Below, in pieces: positions 43,771 to 51,602 of a stretch of DNA of 64,000 nt. The stretch comes from Terriglobia bacterium (GTDB lineage: Bacteria; Acidobacteriota; Terriglobia; Acidiferrales; UBA7541). Each line of letters starts with the position of its first letter. Position 1 is the first letter of the stretch. The notes below the pieces were generated by a model that was not told the origin of the DNA, made no database searches, and saw nothing but the letters and a program-made list of their open reading frames with translations. The stretch spans positions 1 through 64,000 of the forward strand of contig JAIQGG010000001.1 in NCBI GenBank assembly GCA_020072785.1, read 5' to 3'. Made by a program: the position numbers and the translations under genes.

Positions 43771-44568
43771 ATGAGGAGACACTTGGGAGTACCGCACGTT
43801 GCTTTAGTTCGCCGTCCGACACAAACGCTCGAATTTTCCATCGGCAGCGTGCCCTTCCGTGTCTCTCTTCCGAACGATACTCTTTATCACTCCGCCGCGG
43901 CCCGCTACGCCGCGTTTCAAGGGGCGGAGGGAGATCCATTTCCCATCCGAGTTATCGAATTGGACGAGCCGGCACAGGGTGCGGCGGAGTTTGCCTACGA
44001 ATGGGAGCAAAGCCGGCTGCAGTGCTGCGCCGGGGAAGCGCTCTTCACGAGCGTACGCAATGAATATGTATTCGATTCCTTGCTGCGCATCCTGTTTTCC
44101 TGGATTCTGCTGCCCCGCAGCGGTTTTCTATTGCATGCGGCCACGGTCGTGCGCCAGGGGCGCGCCTACGTCTTCACCGGGCGTTCCGGCGCCGGGAAGA
44201 GCACGCTGGCCTCGCTGGCGCCCGCGGGCAGCGTGCTGACCGACGAGATTTCGCTGCTGCGCTTCGAAGAGGGCGCCTGGCGCGCCTACGGCACGCCGTT
44301 CTGGGGCGAATTTCGTGCCGGCGATGTGAATCACAGCGCTCCCGTGGCCGGCATTTTCCGCCTGGTGCAGGCCCCGGAGAATCGCGCCGCGCCGCGCCGC
44401 CCGGCGGAGTTGCTGCGCGCGCTTTTGCCCAACGTCTTGTTTTTTTCCGCGCAGCCTGCGGCCAACGGCCGGCTCCTGGAGATTCTCAGCGGCGTTGCGG
44501 AAGAGATCCCCGGATACGATCTGGAGTTCCGTAAAGACCGAACGGTCTGGGAGGTTCTGCCCGCATGA
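43771..44568 (+). CDS. HprK-like kinase of a RiPP-type locus
   Basis: A 265-residue cytoplasmic protein with an HPr-kinase-like nucleotide-binding domain: Walker A GRSGAGKST (137-145) after LLHAATVVRQGRAYVF (with H122), and an acidic Walker B-like LTDEISLL. Relatives sit in peptide-modification clusters, including lasso-peptide loci in which an HprK-like kinase phosphorylates the precursor. The N-terminal about 110 residues are less conserved. The gene overlaps the PqqD-like gene by 4 nt (ATGA). It opens the locus kinase-chaperone-radical SAM-precursor-protease, so a role in modifying or sensing the peptide is likely, but its substrate is not shown. Confidence 0.78.
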   Translation: MRRHLGVPHVALVRRPTQTLEFSIGSVPFRVSLPNDTLYHSAAARYAAFQGAEGDPFPIRVIELDEPAQGAAEFAYEWEQSRLQCCAGEALFTSVRNEYVFDSLLRILFSWILLPRSGFLLHAATVVRQGRAYVFTGRSGAGKSTLASLAPAGSVLTDEISLLRFEEGAWRAYGTPFWGEFRAGDVNHSAPVAGIFRLVQAPENRAAPRRPAELLRALLPNVLFFSAQPAANGRLLEILSGVAEEIPGYDLEFRKDRTVWEVLPA

Positions 44569-44861
44569 GCACGACGATTCCCTGGCAGAAGAATCCGCTT
44601 CTGGCCTGGCGGGAAATCGATGGCGAAACGGTCATCATCTCGCCCAGCGACAGCGTGATGCACGAGCTCAACGAGACCGCCAGCTTCATCTGGCGGCAGA
44701 TCGACGGGCGCTGTTCCGCCGCGGACCTCGCCGGGATGCTCGCCGCCGAATACGAAGTACCGCCGGGAGATGCGCTGGCCGACACCGAAGCGCTGCTGCA
44801 GCAACTGGCCACGCGCGAGCTGCTCGTCACCGCCGCGGCCGCGGGCGGAGCCGCGCGTTGA
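44565..44861 (+). CDS. PqqD-like peptide chaperone (RRE domain)
   Basis: A 98-residue protein of the PqqD family, a RiPP recognition element that binds the leader of a precursor peptide and presents it to the modifying enzyme. The family pattern is clear: ISPSDSVMHELNETASFIWRQIDG (about 25-48), followed by a winged-helix-like AADLAGMLAAEY and the C-terminal helix LLQQLATRELL. It overlaps both neighbours by 4 nt (ATGA upstream, TTGA downstream), showing tight translational coupling with the kinase and the radical SAM enzyme. The partner precursor is probably the 53-residue peptide at 46085, whose leader has a YxxP motif. Confidence 0.85.
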   Translation: MSTTIPWQKNPLLAWREIDGETVIISPSDSVMHELNETASFIWRQIDGRCSAADLAGMLAAEYEVPPGDALADTEALLQQLATRELLVTAAAAGGAAR

Positions 44862-46018
44862 GCACAGCGGCACAGGCTGCTGCTTCCGTAATGGAGCGGG
44901 TGGCCGCGCGCACCGCGCGCAAGCACCATCCGCTCCATGTCCACTTTGACCTGACCTATCGTTGCAACGAGCGCTGCGTCCATTGCTATCTCGACCATGA
45001 GGACCACGGCGAACTCAGCACCACCGAAATCCTCCGGGTGCTCGAGGAGCTGGCGGCTGCCGGCGTTCTCACTCTGACGTTCAGCGGCGGCGAAATTTTT
45101 CTTCGCCCCGATCTCTTCGAAATTCTCGCGGCGGCCCGCGGCTTGCACTTTGATATCAGCCTCAAGACCAATGCTGTGCTGGTCACCGCGGAGCGCGCCA
45201 CGCGTTTGCACCAACTGGGCGTTCGCAACATCCAGATCAGCGTCTATAGCGACGACCCGGTCGTGCATGACGCCATTACCAAAGTATCCGGCTCGCTCGC
45301 GCGCACTCTCGCTGCCGTCCCGTGGCTCGTCGCGCAGGGGATAAAGGTCCGGCTGGCCTGCCCGCTGATGCAGCAGAATCTGATGGCCTACCGCGGGGTT
45401 ATGGCCCTGGCCGAAAAACTGGGCGTATCCTATAGCTTCGACCCCACCATCACGCCGATGATGGACGGCTCCGCGGGGCCGCTCGCGCATCGCGTCTCGA
45501 CTGCCGCGCTGTTGCCCGTCCTGCAGGATCCCGTCTTGAGCGCCTGCCGCCCGCGGCCCGCGGCCCAAGCGGATGTCGCCAGGCCTTCCGGGAAGCTCGT
45601 CCCTGCACTGGCCAGCGCCGTCTCCAGCGGTCTTGAATCCTCCGCCTACGAGGACATCCCCTGCAGCGCCGGCCACAACAGTTTCTACATTTCTCCCTAC
45701 GGCGATGTTCTTCCTTGCGTGCAGTTGCCGCAGCCGGCGGGGAACCTTCGCCGCCAACGCTTCCGTGACATCTGGCAGCATGCCTCCTCTCTCGAACAAC
45801 TCCGAGCCGTGCGCGAAAGCCAGCTCCCGCTTTGTTCCTCCTGCGAGATTCGCGGCTATTGCGAGCGTTGTCCGGGGCTGGCTTTGATGGAGGGGGGCGA
45901 CGTTCTGGGCGCGTACGAGCGCGCCTGCGAGCTGGCCGAGCAAAAGGCGCGTTTCGCGGGCGTGGCCCGCCCGCTCAGCGCCCTGCATGCGGAACAAGCT
46001 GCCGCGGCGGGAAATTGA
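44858..46018 (+). CDS. Radical SAM/SPASM peptide maturase
   Basis: A 386-residue radical S-adenosylmethionine enzyme. The [4Fe-4S]-SAM cluster is CNERCVHC (C36, C40, C43), followed by FSGGEIFLRPDLFEI and a TIM-barrel pattern. The C-terminal SPASM domain is cysteine-rich: CSAGHNSFYISPYGDVLPCVQLP, then CSSCEIRGYCERCPG, ligands for auxiliary clusters. This is the PqqE/AlbA class that installs thioether or carbon-carbon links in ribosomal peptides. The start is taken as TTG 44858, overlapping the PqqD-like stop; ATG 44891 is the alternative. The precursor gene starts 66 nt after its stop. The exact chemistry cannot be told from sequence, but two cysteines in the precursor make thioether formation plausible. 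Confidence 0.88.
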   Translation: MSTAAQAAASVMERVAARTARKHHPLHVHFDLTYRCNERCVHCYLDHEDHGELSTTEILRVLEELAAAGVLTLTFSGGEIFLRPDLFEILAAARGLHFDISLKTNAVLVTAERATRLHQLGVRNIQISVYSDDPVVHDAITKVSGSLARTLAAVPWLVAQGIKVRLACPLMQQNLMAYRGVMALAEKLGVSYSFDPTITPMMDGSAGPLAHRVSTAALLPVLQDPVLSACRPRPAAQADVARPSGKLVPALASAVSSGLESSAYEDIPCSAGHNSFYISPYGDVLPCVQLPQPAGNLRRQRFRDIWQHASSLEQLRAVRESQLPLCSSCEIRGYCERCPGLALMEGGDVLGAYERACELAEQKARFAGVARPLSALHAEQAAAAGN

Positions 46019-46084
46019 CGCGCCAGTCGAAACGAACTTTCTTGTGACCAGGTACAACTCGTTCTAAAGTAAAGGACACGACGC

Positions 46085-46246
46085 ATGGCCGAAAATCACA
46101 AGACGCCGCCCGCAACGCCCAAGGGCAAAAAGCCGTACAGCAAGCCCACCGTCGCTTCGGAACCGATCTACGAAACGACGGCGCTGGCATGCAATAAGGT
46201 GAATTCCGTGGGTAGCTGCAGAGGCCCGGGAAACAAAACGTCCTGA
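46085..46246 (+). CDS. Putative RiPP precursor peptide, 53 residues
   Basis: A short gene directly after the maturase. The leader is Lys/Pro-rich and contains KKPYSKPTV with a YxxP motif (Y18-P21), which in lasso-type and related systems is read by the PqqD-like recognition domain. Then comes IYETTALAC (28-36), resembling leader ends of other radical SAM precursors, and a C-terminal core with C36 and C45 (CNKVNSVGSC) followed by RGPGNKTS. AAAGGA (46071-46076) is eight bases before the ATG. The 5' arm of an inverted repeat (46216-46232) lies in the last codons. Position, length, leader motif and paired cysteines support this call; expression and processing are inferred. No second precursor was seen. 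Confidence 0.75.
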   Translation: MAENHKTPPATPKGKKPYSKPTVASEPIYETTALACNKVNSVGSCRGPGNKTS

Positions 46247-46290
46247 TTTTTCGGGTCGCGGACGCGCCGCAAGCGTTCCGGGCTCTGCAG
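46216..46290 (+). repeat. Inverted repeat spanning the precursor stop codon
   Basis: CTGCAGAGGCCCGGGAA (46216-46232) can pair with TTCCGGGCTCTGCAG (46276-46290), with one or two bulges and a loop of about 43 nt. The left arm covers codons for the precursor C-terminus. It is not followed by a T-run; it may stabilise the precursor mRNA or reduce read-through into the protease gene. Confidence 0.6.
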
Positions 46291-46478
46291 GGAACGGCGC
46301 GCCAGCGCCGCGGGCCGGGCTCGCGAGATTCTTTGCATCCCATCCTGTTTCTTTGGACAAGTTCCGTAGAACCCCTTGTTGACCGTAATCGCTGAAAGAA
46401 AGACTCTATTCGCGGACCTGCGCGTTTTGCCCGGGAAACGCTGTGTTTCACCGGCGGAAACTGGCGGCAGGCTACGCG

Positions 46479-47270
46479 ATGCCCGGATCACACCGCAACC
46501 AAGAAGATCTCGCGCTCTCCGCCCACCCGCCGCGCGGGCGATGGAGGAGGGCGTCCTCTTCTTCCGCGCCGGGCCTGCGCTCCGGGAGCTCCCCGGCGCC
46601 TTTGTACCCGCCCGCTTCGGAAACTTCTGCGGTGCCGGCGCCCGCGACCGGAGGGCTGGCCTTTCCTGCACTGGGCGCCGTGCCGTTGCCCGATCCCGGA
46701 TTTTCGCGCGCCGAAGACGCTGGGATATCCTTTGCGGAACGCCGCTCGGGTGCCTGCGCCATCGGCGGCGAACGCCGTACGAGCGATGCCCAAGCCGTTG
46801 CCGAGGCGCTGCTGAACCACAGCCGCGTGGTGCTTCGTGTTTACGGAGCCAGCATGCTTCCCTGGGTGCGGCCGGGCGACGTCGTGGTCATCCACAGCGC
46901 TTCGCCAGACACCGTGCGCTGTGGTGACGTGGTTCTTTTCCGGCGCGGCGACAGGCTGTATGTTCACCGTATTGTCGAAAGACGCGGCCTGCGCCAGGGT
47001 GCCCGTTTTCTCGCCAAGGGCGACGCCAATCCTCATGCCGACGGCATCATTGGCCAGGAAGAGATTCTCGGCCGGGTCCTGAGCCTCTATCGCGGCAACC
47101 GGCTTATCGATCTCGATTCGCCGGGGCAGCTGATGCTCGGCCTGCTGATCGCCCAGTTTTCCCGGTGCAGCAGCCTGGGCTACCTGCTCGCGCGGGTGGC
47201 GAGCGGGGTTGCGCGCCCGGCGCGCCGCGTGCTGCACCTGCTGGCTCCGTCCAGCGTTCTTTCCCGCTGA
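46479..47270 (+). CDS. S26-family signal-peptidase-like protease
   Basis: A 263-residue protein. The first about 100 residues are Pro/Ser/Ala-rich and probably disordered; the rest is an S26 peptidase core. The nucleophile is S125 in RVYGASMLPWVRPGDVV, and the general base is probably H163 in LYVHRIVERRG, the Ser/His form of ER/archaeal-type signal peptidases rather than the Ser/Lys form of LepB. FLAKGDANPHAD is the further conserved box. C-terminal hydrophobic residues could anchor it. S26 proteins of this form occur in PqqD/radical SAM peptide clusters and may remove the leader. The start is uncertain: ATG 46479 is used, but a GTG at 46680 would omit most of the disordered part. Confidence 0.72.
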   Translation: MPGSHRNQEDLALSAHPPRGRWRRASSSSAPGLRSGSSPAPLYPPASETSAVPAPATGGLAFPALGAVPLPDPGFSRAEDAGISFAERRSGACAIGGERRTSDAQAVAEALLNHSRVVLRVYGASMLPWVRPGDVVVIHSASPDTVRCGDVVLFRRGDRLYVHRIVERRGLRQGARFLAKGDANPHADGIIGQEEILGRVLSLYRGNRLIDLDSPGQLMLGLLIAQFSRCSSLGYLLARVASGVARPARRVLHLLAPSSVLSR

Positions 47271-47288
47271 CCCGCTGTCTCTCGTAAG

Positions 47289-47336
47289 CGCGACCGCGAA
47301 GCGGTCAACTTCACGTGTGACCGCAAAGCGGTCAAC
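47289..47336 (-). repeat. Tandem pair of the dispersed 21-bp palindromic repeat, at the rnr 3' end
   Basis: Two copies, 47289-47309 and 47316-47336, 27 bp apart, each with perfect arms GACCGC and GCGGTC. On the minus strand the GTTGAC of the right-hand copy supplies the TGA stop codon of rnr (47332-47334). Confidence 0.85.
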
Positions 47337-49905
47337 TTTCCGCGTTCACCAGAGCGAATTCCACGCGCCGGCGCATGGGGTCGATGCGCTCCGCGCGCAC
47401 GCGCACCCGGTCGCCCAGCCGCCAGGCGCGCGCTGCGGGCTTGACCGCGGCGTGCCGCGCGGGGGCACGGCCGTGGGCGTGCGGGGCGAGGGCCACCAGC
47501 GCGTGGTCGCGCTCGCGGTAGACACAGCGCGCCTGCGCCGCCTCTTCCAGAGCGCTCACCGGCAGCAACCCCTCCACGAAGACCTCGAATAGCTCCACGA
47601 AGCAGCCGTACTTCTGCACGGAGATAATCAGCGCGTCGAACTCATCGCCCAGCCGCCCTTCCATGTACTGCGCGCGCTTCCAGTTCATCAGCTCGCGCTC
47701 GGCGGCGTCCGCGCGGCGCTCCGCGTCCGAAGTTTCCGTGCCCAGCTCTTCTAGGTGCGGGCGGGTGTACACCGCGGCCTCCGCGCCGCGGGGCGCGCCG
47801 CGCGCGGGAGCGGTTTCGCGCGGCGAAGGCGCGGCGGAGTCCGGATGCGCCAGCGCCCACTTCAGGATGCGGTGCACGATGAGGTCGGGATAGCGGCGGA
47901 TGGGCGAGGTGAAATGGGTGTATTCGTCGAAACCCAGGGCGAAGTGGCCGAGCGCGTCGGCGGCATAGCGCGCCTGCTTCAGCGAGCGCAGCATCAGGTA
48001 GGAGATGATGCGCTCCTCGGGCTTCCCGGCGAGCTTCTGCACCAGGCGCTGGTAGTGCTGCGGGGAGATGCGCAGCTCCACGCCCGGGGTGGCGCCGGGC
48101 AGCGTGACGCGCATCGCCCGCGGCCGCCCGTGCCCGTAGGAATCGGGCCGCCCCCGCCGCGCGGGCGCCGGCACGCGCCCGTGGCGCACGGGCATCACGC
48201 GTTCGAAAAGGCCCTCCACGCCCAGGGAATACCCGAAGGCCCGCGCCAGCTCCTCGAACTCCAGCACCTTTTTGGCGTCCGGCTTTTCGTGCACGCGGTG
48301 CAGCGAGGCGATGCCGCGCTTTTCGAGGTAGCCGGCCACCGCGCGGTTGGCCGCCAGCATGAACTCTTCGATCAGGCGGTGCGCGTCGTTGCGCTCGCTG
48401 CGCGAGATGCTGGTCATGCGCAGCTGTTCGTCGAATTCGATGACCGGCTCGGGGAGGTCGAAATCGATGGAGCCGCGCTCGCTGCGGCGGGCGTTGAGGA
48501 GCAGCGCCAGTTCGCGCATGTCCTGGAAATGGTGGGCCAGCGCGGCATACTCCGCGGTGGTCTCCGCGTCGCCCTGCAGCACCTTGTTGACGTTGGTGTA
48601 AGTCATGCGCGCGGCCGAGCGGATTACCCCGGGCACGAAGCGCGCCGAGAGCATGTGCCCCGCGGCGTCCAACTCCAGCAAGGCGCTCAACACCAGGCGC
48701 TCTTCGTGGGGGTTGAGCGAGCAGATGCCGCTGGAGAGCTCCTCGGGCAGCATGGGCACGGCGCGGCTCGGGAAATAGACGCTGGTGCTGCGCAGGCGCG
48801 CGTCGCGGTCCAGCGCGGTTCCCGCACGCACGTAATGCGAGACGTCCGCGATGTGCACGGCCAGGTGCCAGCCGCCGCCGGGGCGGCGCTCGATGTACAC
48901 GGCGTCGTCGAAATCCCGCGCCGTTTCTCCGTCGATGGTGACGATCGGCAGATGGCGGAAATCCTCACGCCCCTCGCGGTCGTGGGCGCTCACCGGCTGC
49001 GCGCGCTCGTTGGCTTCCTCGAGCGCATCCCCGGGAAAGACGTGCGGCAGGTGGTGCTTGCGGATGATGATCTCCGTGTCCACCCCGATATCGCCCGGGC
49101 GGCCCACGATCTCCACCACGCGCCCGGTCGCGCCGCCTCCGCCCCGGGGATAGCGCACCATCTCCACGTTCACCACCGCGCCGTCCAGCTCCGGCAGGCG
49201 CGGCAGCCGCCGCAGATGCGCGGGATGCCTGCCTCGCGCTGCATGCTCTTCCGCGGGAGGCAGCCCGAGCTTTTCCGCGAGCGTCTCGCGCAGCCCGGGC
49301 GTCAGCTCCTCGCCGGGGGGAATCTCGATTTCGTGCTGGATGCGCGTGTCGTAGGGCAGGACCACGTTGCCGCGCGCGCCGTAGCGGAAGAGGCCCACGA
49401 TGGTGGGATGCGCCCGCTCCAGCACGCGCAGGATGCGCCCCTCGGCGCGCTGTGCGCCGGGGATTCCGCTCATGCGCGTGATCTTGGCCAGCACGCGGTC
49501 GGAGTGCATGGCGTCCTCGATGGCGTCGCGGCCGATGAAGATGTCGCCGTCGAGATGCGGCAGCGGCGTTTCGGGCACGACGAAGCCGTAGCCGTCCTGG
49601 TGCAGCACCAGCCGCCCGGTCACGGTGTCCCGGCCAGCCGCCGCAGCGGCGAGTCCCGCGGCTTCGTGGCGCTCGCGGCCCGCGGCGGGCGTGAGGCCCT
49701 TGCGGCCGAAGACGCGGTAGCGTCCACCGGGCAGCTCTTCGATGGCGCCGCGTTTTTTCATCTTGGCGAGGATTTTGTGGAGCATGCGGCGGGCATGCTT
49801 GGGCAGGCGCAGACCGCCGGCAATTTCATTGGTGTTTGCAGGGCTTCCGCGATCTTGCAGAAAATGCAAGACATCGGCGTATTGGATGGTGTCCGTGCGA
49901 GGCAT
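47332..49905 (-). CDS. rnr: Ribonuclease R
   Basis: An 857-residue 3'-5' exoribonuclease of the RNB family. Order: an N-terminal winged-helix domain (about 8-65), two cold-shock-like RNA-binding domains, the RNB catalytic domain with ETARDFDDAVYIERR (its four aspartate ligands of Mg2+), and the closing VHIADVSHYV, then a C-terminal S1 domain (DALIISVQKYGCFVELFEVFVEGL). The central insertion and C-terminus are rich in Arg and Gly. ATG 49905 is used; a TTG at 49974 would add 23 residues. The stop codon lies within a palindromic repeat, so the last residues may have been set by repeat insertion. Confidence 0.93.
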   Translation of the reverse strand: MPRTDTIQYADVLHFLQDRGSPANTNEIAGGLRLPKHARRMLHKILAKMKKRGAIEELPGGRYRVFGRKGLTPAAGRERHEAAGLAAAAAGRDTVTGRLVLHQDGYGFVVPETPLPHLDGDIFIGRDAIEDAMHSDRVLAKITRMSGIPGAQRAEGRILRVLERAHPTIVGLFRYGARGNVVLPYDTRIQHEIEIPPGEELTPGLRETLAEKLGLPPAEEHAARGRHPAHLRRLPRLPELDGAVVNVEMVRYPRGGGGATGRVVEIVGRPGDIGVDTEIIIRKHHLPHVFPGDALEEANERAQPVSAHDREGREDFRHLPIVTIDGETARDFDDAVYIERRPGGGWHLAVHIADVSHYVRAGTALDRDARLRSTSVYFPSRAVPMLPEELSSGICSLNPHEERLVLSALLELDAAGHMLSARFVPGVIRSAARMTYTNVNKVLQGDAETTAEYAALAHHFQDMRELALLLNARRSERGSIDFDLPEPVIEFDEQLRMTSISRSERNDAHRLIEEFMLAANRAVAGYLEKRGIASLHRVHEKPDAKKVLEFEELARAFGYSLGVEGLFERVMPVRHGRVPAPARRGRPDSYGHGRPRAMRVTLPGATPGVELRISPQHYQRLVQKLAGKPEERIISYLMLRSLKQARYAADALGHFALGFDEYTHFTSPIRRYPDLIVHRILKWALAHPDSAAPSPRETAPARGAPRGAEAAVYTRPHLEELGTETSDAERRADAAERELMNWKRAQYMEGRLGDEFDALIISVQKYGCFVELFEVFVEGLLPVSALEEAAQARCVYRERDHALVALAPHAHGRAPARHAAVKPAARAWRLGDRVRVRAERIDPMRRRVEFALVNAES

Positions 49906-50162
49906 CTTGGAAAGCGGCGAAAGGGCGTCCCGCTTCTCCTGCGATTCTAACGACAAATCGCCCGCGGGGCGCAACTTTTCGATGCCGGCTTATGTTTCCC
50001 GTGGAACAATTGCGGAACGCCAGGTGATTGCTGCGATTCGAATCGCGGCTATGGCAACGGCGCGAACCACTCGCGCGACGGGCTTTCGATGATCTTCATC
50101 AGCCCGTCCGTGACGTATTCACGGTAATGCGCCGTGGCGCGGTGCGCGATTGTCGCGCTCCG

Positions 50163-51554
50163 CTAGTCGTGCCAGGAGTCCTTGAACTCCGGAATGCGCC
50201 GGCCCAGGGCGCGCTCCGCGCAGGTCAGGCCGGCGCGTGCCGCGCGGTCCACACCGATGCCGCGCGAACGGAAGGTTTCCGAAGCGAAGTACAGGCCGTC
50301 CACGTTCGGCGCGGAGTAGTCCGGCCGGTATTTCCCGACGAGGCCGGGCTTCTGGATTACGCCGAAGGCCGGCTGAGCCACCAGGTGCCGCTTCTTCCAG
50401 ACGATGTTCTTGTCCGTCCAGGTGCCGGGATAGAAGGTCTTAAGGTCCTGTTCCACCAGATCGAAGTGCTGCTCCACCCACTTCGGACTGCGCAGGCCCT
50501 GGTAGACGAAGCCGCAGTTGAACAGGTGCATGCCCGGCGGCGCGATCTGCGGGTCGTAGCCCGTGCCCAGAAAGGCGAAGCCGCCCAGCTTGCTGTGCGG
50601 CGCGCCGAACCACACCGCCAGCTCCGTGGGGTGAATGCCGGTGTACACCGGTTCGCGCGTCGCCGCGTAAACGCCCAGCCAGCACGCGCGGAACTGATCC
50701 TGCGCCAGCATCTTGATTTGCGCCACGTACCAGTCCGGGAGATCCTCCTCGCGCACGAAATTCAGCACGTTCCACACCGGCAGCGTGGAGATTACGCATT
50801 CCGTCTCCACCACCTCCCAGTTATAGGCTTCGTTGGGGATTGCGCGCGGGCCCTTCTCGCAGGCTACGCCCACCACGCGGCCATTCTCGATGAGCAGTTT
50901 CTGCGCCGTGGTCTGCATCCAGATCTCGCCGCCGTGCCGGGTCACCCCGTCGGCCATCTGCTGGAACATGCCGTCCCAGCCGCCCACCGGCCAGAAGGAA
51001 TAACCGGCCATGCGCTTTTCCATGTAGTGCATCTTGCGCACGTAGAGGTTGTCGCTGGCCACGTGGTCGTACCAGTGCTCGGTCATGGCCTCGGCCGCGG
51101 TGATGTATTCGAAAAGCGCGATGACCCCTTCGCTGGTGGTGTACTTGCGCAGCCAGGTGCGCAGCGGCACGTCGTCGTAGTTGTCGAACTCCTTGAAGTC
51201 GATATCCGTGAGGATCTGGATGATCTTTTTCAGCTCGCTCTTGTCGGTGTTGTAGAGCTCCTGCACCGGTTTCCAGCGGTCGCCGACCCACACGGGCATG
51301 CCCTTGCTGGTCGGCCCGTGCTCCAGTTTCCCGCCGATGTATTCGATGATCTTGGTGATTCCCGAGCCGCTGTCTTCCAGGAGATGCCCGCCGAGATTCA
51401 GGCGGTAGCCCTCATAAGGAATGGCCATGCCGCGCCCGCCCAGGTATGCGTCCCGGTCCATCACCAGAACCTTTTTGCCCTGCTTGGCCAGGATCGCTCC
51501 CGCGCTCAATCCTGCCGCTCCTGCACCAATGACCACCACGTCGTATTTAGCCAT
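50163..51554 (-). CDS. FAD-dependent oxidoreductase, phytoene-desaturase-like
   Basis: A 463-residue flavoprotein of the amine oxidase/phytoene desaturase superfamily. The dinucleotide motif is VVVIGAGAAGLSAGAILAK (about 6-24), followed by VLVMDRDAYLGGRGMAI and GGHLLED; the C-terminal FAD-contact segment is VDGLYFASETFRSRGIGVDRA. Carotenoid-related and other isoprenoid or aromatic substrates are oxidised by this superfamily; no carotenoid genes are near. It lies downstream of an SDR gene on the same strand with 48 nt between them, so the two may oxidise the same compound in sequence. Confidence 0.8.
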   Translation of the reverse strand: MAKYDVVVIGAGAAGLSAGAILAKQGKKVLVMDRDAYLGGRGMAIPYEGYRLNLGGHLLEDSGSGITKIIEYIGGKLEHGPTSKGMPVWVGDRWKPVQELYNTDKSELKKIIQILTDIDFKEFDNYDDVPLRTWLRKYTTSEGVIALFEYITAAEAMTEHWYDHVASDNLYVRKMHYMEKRMAGYSFWPVGGWDGMFQQMADGVTRHGGEIWMQTTAQKLLIENGRVVGVACEKGPRAIPNEAYNWEVVETECVISTLPVWNVLNFVREEDLPDWYVAQIKMLAQDQFRACWLGVYAATREPVYTGIHPTELAVWFGAPHSKLGGFAFLGTGYDPQIAPPGMHLFNCGFVYQGLRSPKWVEQHFDLVEQDLKTFYPGTWTDKNIVWKKRHLVAQPAFGVIQKPGLVGKYRPDYSAPNVDGLYFASETFRSRGIGVDRAARAGLTCAERALGRRIPEFKDSWHD

Positions 51555-51602
51555 GTGTCCGGTCCCTTTCCTGCAGTTGGTTTTCGGTATCTCTTTCCGG
51601 TG

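Noticed and set aside
46042-46070. Promoter TTGTGA-N17-TAAAGT for the precursor gene
   Set aside because: Hexamers are poor, and the implied start site would fall within the ribosome-binding site, leaving almost no leader.
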